NCBI GenBank assembly: GCA_009776495.1
Contig: WRNS01000009.1
Location: 2,818-11,677, forward strand
Source of the DNA: Methanobrevibacter sp.
Lineage (GTDB): Archaea > Methanobacteriota > Methanobacteria > Methanobacteriales > Methanobacteriaceae
Length of the DNA: 8,860 nucleotides
Direction of reading: 5' to 3'
Part shown: positions 6,530 to 8,860 of the stretch, one piece after another
How positions within the stretch are numbered: position 1 is the stretch's first letter
Layout of the letters: the number at the start of each line of letters is the position of its first letter
Made by a program: the position numbers and the translations under genes
Notes under the pieces: model-generated
Databases searched by the model: none
What the model was told of the DNA's origin: nothing
What the model saw: only the letters and a program-made list of their open reading frames with translations

Positions 6530-6779
6530 AATGAGGTCGTATTCATAGAAAAAGAATATGAAATATTAGTTGATTTAATTAAAGAAAGAAAAACATCATA
6601 TTACGAGGTTCTCCTACTGTTGGAAAGACATTCATAGCTAAACGATAGGTTTACTCAAAAAGGGTGAAAAAGATTGAAATCTTGGGAAATTTTTCAATTT
6701 CACTAAAGTTACTCTTATGATGACTTTGTTCTAGAATATTGTCTAATGGGATGGTTTGATATTTAAAGGGTTTTATTAA
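6530..6779 (+). pseudogene. Remnant of an McrB-like AAA+ restriction GTPase
   Basis: Pieces of the N-terminal part of an McrB AAA+ domain survive in order. NEVVFIEKEYEILVDLIKER is encoded from 6530. After a one-base loss near 6587-6593, KNIILRGSPTVGKTFIAKR follows in the next frame; GSPTVGKT (6607-6630) is a complete Walker A. A GEKD-like piece lies near 6660-6680, and FQFH-stop-SYSYDDFVLEY starts at 6692, matching the McrB block usually read as QFHQSYSYEDFV.GYRP, with the CAA for Gln now TAA (6704-6706). GWFDI follows, then K-G-F-Y in a shifted frame to about 6779. McrB is the GTP-dependent motor of the McrBC 5-methylcytosine-specific restriction system. The N-terminal DNA-recognition domain, Walker B and everything downstream are absent, and no McrC is visible. 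The piece contains at least two frameshifts and several stops, so it is certainly dead. Confidence 0.75.
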
Positions 6780-6783
6780 AAAA

Positions 6784-7000
6784 TATTTTATTAATTTTTT
6801 TTAAATCATGATTAAAATACTCACTAATGTTTTAATTTCATTTATAATTATTTCAATAAAATGTTATTCTTCAATGATAAATAAATTTTTTTTAAAAAAA
6901 GAAAATTTTTTATTTTATTTAATTTTTAAATGTTTTTTAATATTTTTTACAAAAATTATTAAAATAATAATTTTTATTATCAAATAATTTGTTTTAAATA
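6784..7000. other. AT-rich non-coding spacer before the helicase gene
   Basis: About 220 bases consist almost only of A and T with poly-T and poly-A runs (for example T8 followed by A7 at 6886-6900). No reading frame, RNA gene or coding remnant was recognised. It contains the inverted repeat at 6951-6975 and leads into the promoter region of the helicase gene. Confidence 0.6.
6951..6975. repeat. Perfect 10-bp inverted repeat with a 5-base loop
   Basis: AAAAATTATT at 6951-6960 and its exact reverse complement AATAATTTTT at 6966-6975 flank the loop AAAAT. The right arm ends in five T residues, so it could form an AT-only hairpin acting as a terminator for transcripts from upstream, or a binding site upstream of the helicase promoter. 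In such AT-rich DNA a chance origin is possible. Confidence 0.45.
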
Positions 7001-7003
7001 GAT

Positions 7004-7078
7004 TCATATATTTAAAAATAAATAATGAATATATTAAATTCGCAAAACACTATGAATATTAATTTCGATAAAGGTTAT
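7004..7078 (+). promoter_or_regulatory. Putative promoter and ribosome-binding site of the UvrD-like gene
   Basis: TATA-like elements are TCATATATTTA (7004-7014) and GAATATATTA (7027-7036). AAAGGTTAT at 7070-7078 lies four bases before ATG 7083 and is identical to the site before the J-domain gene. Which TATA element is used cannot be told from sequence. Confidence 0.4.
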
Positions 7079-7082
7079 CAAC

Positions 7083-8860
7083 ATGACAAATAGCTTTAAT
7101 TTAGATTTTAATCAACAAAAAGCAGTGCAATATAATGGAAACAAACCTCTATTAATAGAAGCTGGTCCTGGTGCTGGAAAAACAAGAGTAATGATTGAAA
7201 GAATCAAATACTTAGTTAACGAAAAAGCCATAGATCCTGAAAGTTTACTTGTAATAACTTTTTCAAATAAATCTGCTGAAGAGCTAAAAAATAGATTAAT
7301 AGATAGTGTAAATGGCCTTGATATTAATATTGTAAATAAGATGCAAGTATCTACTATACACTCCTTTTGTTATTCTCTATTAAGAGAACATGAAAACCCT
7401 TTCCTTGAAATATTAGGAGATGACTTAGGTGAGAAAAATGATCTCTTTATTAGGAAGCATATGAAAGAATTAGGTTTTGTTGATGAAGCATATATTCCAA
7501 AACGAGAAATTAGAATGATTATTGATAAATTTGATGAATATACTACTTTTAAAGTTGATATTGATAGTTTAATTTCTTATATTGAAGAAAAGTATCCTCC
7601 AGTTCCAGAATACCTTGCTTTCATAGCTGAACTTAAAAAAGAATGTGATGAAAATGAAGAACCATTTAGGTTTCCAAGAGTTGAGATTAATGAAGATGAA
7701 AATCTTAAAAGAGGATATCATAATGCTAGATTTTTAGCTATTGCAAAGGCATATAAAATTTATCAAGATCTTTTAAAAGATTATAATGTTATTGATTTTG
7801 GATTTATTCAAAGAAATACTTTAGACTTATTAGAAAACAACCCTGAATTAGTAGCTAATTTAAAATATAAAAATATTCTTGTAGATGAATTTCAAGATAC
7901 TGATCCGGTTCAAATGAAAATATTTGATTTATTAATTAATAATGAAAATATGGAATCTTTTACTGTGGTAGGAGATGATGATCAAAGTATTTATGCTTTT
8001 AGAGGATCTGACATAGAATTTTTCACAAATTTTGAAAAAGAGTATGATGCAGATTGTTGTTCATTAAACACTAATTATCGCTCATCAAATACTATCGTAG
8101 ATTTTAATGAAAATTTTATTAAAAATGATAGAAGATCTAATTCAAGTAAAGTTTTAAAAGGAAATAATCCAACTGATGGAAATGTTTTCCTTTTAGAAAA
8201 TGATGATAAAATAGATCAAGCGTTAAATATTTTAAAAACTATTAAACATCTTATTGAAACTGAAAAAGTTAAGAATTTCAGTGATATTGCAATACTTTCT
8301 AGATCAGTTAGAGATGCTTTTATTAAAGAAATAATAGCTACTTTAGAAGATAATGAAATTCCTTGTCAAATAAGGGGAAATCAGGATTTATTAGATAAAG
8401 ATGAGATTAAATCTATTTTAACCTTATTTTATTATTTAGTTCAAGATGAGGATAATCCTCACATTAGCTTCTCTTGGGAGAGAGATTGGCTTAATTTAGA
8501 TGCATATGGGTCAAAAACTTTTGATTCATTAAAATTTTTCAATCTTTCAAATGAAACTAGAGAAATTTTATCTAAAAAAGAAGAAGAATATAGAGAAGAA
8601 CTTTTAAACATTGCAAGACAAGTTCAAAACGAAGAAACAGGTGCAGCAAGAGTTAGAACATTTAAAGGTGTTTTTAAACTTGATGAAGATTTATTAATAA
8701 AAATTTTTGAAAGGATTGATAAACCAATAATCTCTTTAATGGACATGAAGGATTTAAAAGCTATTGGAATAGCTAATCAAAATGATTTATCTTTTTTTAA
8801 TAAATTATATGATTTAAAACAATTAATTATTTCAAATACTATTTTTAAAAGTGATTCTGA
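7083..8860 (+). CDS. UvrD/PcrA-type SF1 DNA helicase, N-terminal part, runs off the window
   Basis: The frame is open from ATG 7083 to the window edge (592 complete codons, no stop). SF1A helicase motifs appear in order: Q motif NLDFNQQKAV (6-15), motif I EAGPGAGKT (26-34), motif Ia VITFSNKSAEEL (57-68), STIHSFCYSLL (Ib region), motif II VDEFQDTD (267-274), motif III VVGDDDQSIYAFRG (295-308) and motif IV LNTNYRS (328-334), followed by 2A-domain sequence (FSDIAILSRS, IPCQIRGNQDLLDKDEIKSI). These enzymes unwind DNA 3' to 5' using ATP in repair, and in defence as GajB-like subunits. Motifs V and VI and any C-terminal nuclease lie outside the window, so a repair helicase cannot be told from a defence helicase. 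The start is supported by AAAGGTTAT upstream. All visible catalytic motifs are intact, so the gene looks functional. It has its own promoter region. Confidence 0.9.
   Translation, partial: MTNSFNLDFNQQKAVQYNGNKPLLIEAGPGAGKTRVMIERIKYLVNEKAIDPESLLVITFSNKSAEELKNRLIDSVNGLDINIVNKMQVSTIHSFCYSLLREHENPFLEILGDDLGEKNDLFIRKHMKELGFVDEAYIPKREIRMIIDKFDEYTTFKVDIDSLISYIEEKYPPVPEYLAFIAELKKECDENEEPFRFPRVEINEDENLKRGYHNARFLAIAKAYKIYQDLLKDYNVIDFGFIQRNTLDLLENNPELVANLKYKNILVDEFQDTDPVQMKIFDLLINNENMESFTVVGDDDQSIYAFRGSDIEFFTNFEKEYDADCCSLNTNYRSSNTIVDFNENFIKNDRRSNSSKVLKGNNPTDGNVFLLENDDKIDQALNILKTIKHLIETEKVKNFSDIAILSRSVRDAFIKEIIATLEDNEIPCQIRGNQDLLDKDEIKSILTLFYYLVQDEDNPHISFSWERDWLNLDAYGSKTFDSLKFFNLSNETREILSKKEEEYREELLNIARQVQNEETGAARVRTFKGVFKLDEDLLIKIFERIDKPIISLMDMKDLKAIGIANQNDLSFFNKLYDLKQLIISNTIFKSDS

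Overview
The window is extremely AT-rich, with A/T-ending codons, long poly-A/T intergenic stretches, TATA-like elements about 70 bases upstream of starts, and ribosome-binding sites such as AAGGTGAT and GGGAGGT. This fits a methanogenic archaeon of the Methanobacteriales, most likely Methanobrevibacter or a close relative. That assignment is inferred from sequence style, not from a marker gene; an AT-rich Firmicute is the main alternative. All recognisable genes are on the + strand and no convincing minus-strand gene was seen.

Layout. (1) 81-839: a small gene of unknown function broken by a frameshift in an A8 run, followed five bases later by a small protein with a very basic N-terminus and eight cysteines. 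(2) 971-2181: a J-domain protein in which the HPD motif lies between long charged, coiled-coil-like arms, followed 20 bases later by a stand-alone HIRAN-domain protein. (3) 2182-2566: no intact gene, only a short reading frame broken at three places (probable remnant), then a promoter-like block. (4) 2567-6077: two overlapping DUF262-family genes. The first has only the DGQQR NTPase-type module; the second has DUF262 plus a C-terminal DUF1524 (HNH / His-Me finger) nuclease. They look like a GmrSD/SspE/BrxU-like modification-dependent restriction operon. (5) 6078-6488: an open frame of 136 codons continuing in the same frame directly after the TAA of the second DUF262 gene, without a good start of its own and with a helix-turn-helix-like segment. 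(6) 6530-6779: a clear, unreported-by-ORF-length remnant of an McrB-like AAA+ restriction GTPase (Walker A and the FQFH/SYSYDDF block survive in different frames). (7) 6784-7082: AT-rich non-coding DNA with a 10-bp perfect inverted repeat and a promoter. (8) 7083-8860: the N-terminal 592 codons of a UvrD/PcrA-type SF1 helicase running off the window.

Taken together this is a restriction/defence island with both live and decayed modules. The live core is the DUF262 pair, which presumably senses modified foreign DNA and cuts it through the DUF1524 domain. The J-domain/HIRAN pair (chaperone recruitment plus recognition of DNA ends or stalled forks) and the UvrD helicase are DNA-processing neighbours whose functional link to the pair is only a guess from position. 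The least explained features are the in-frame extension after the DUF262-DUF1524 stop codon and the J-domain/HIRAN pair.
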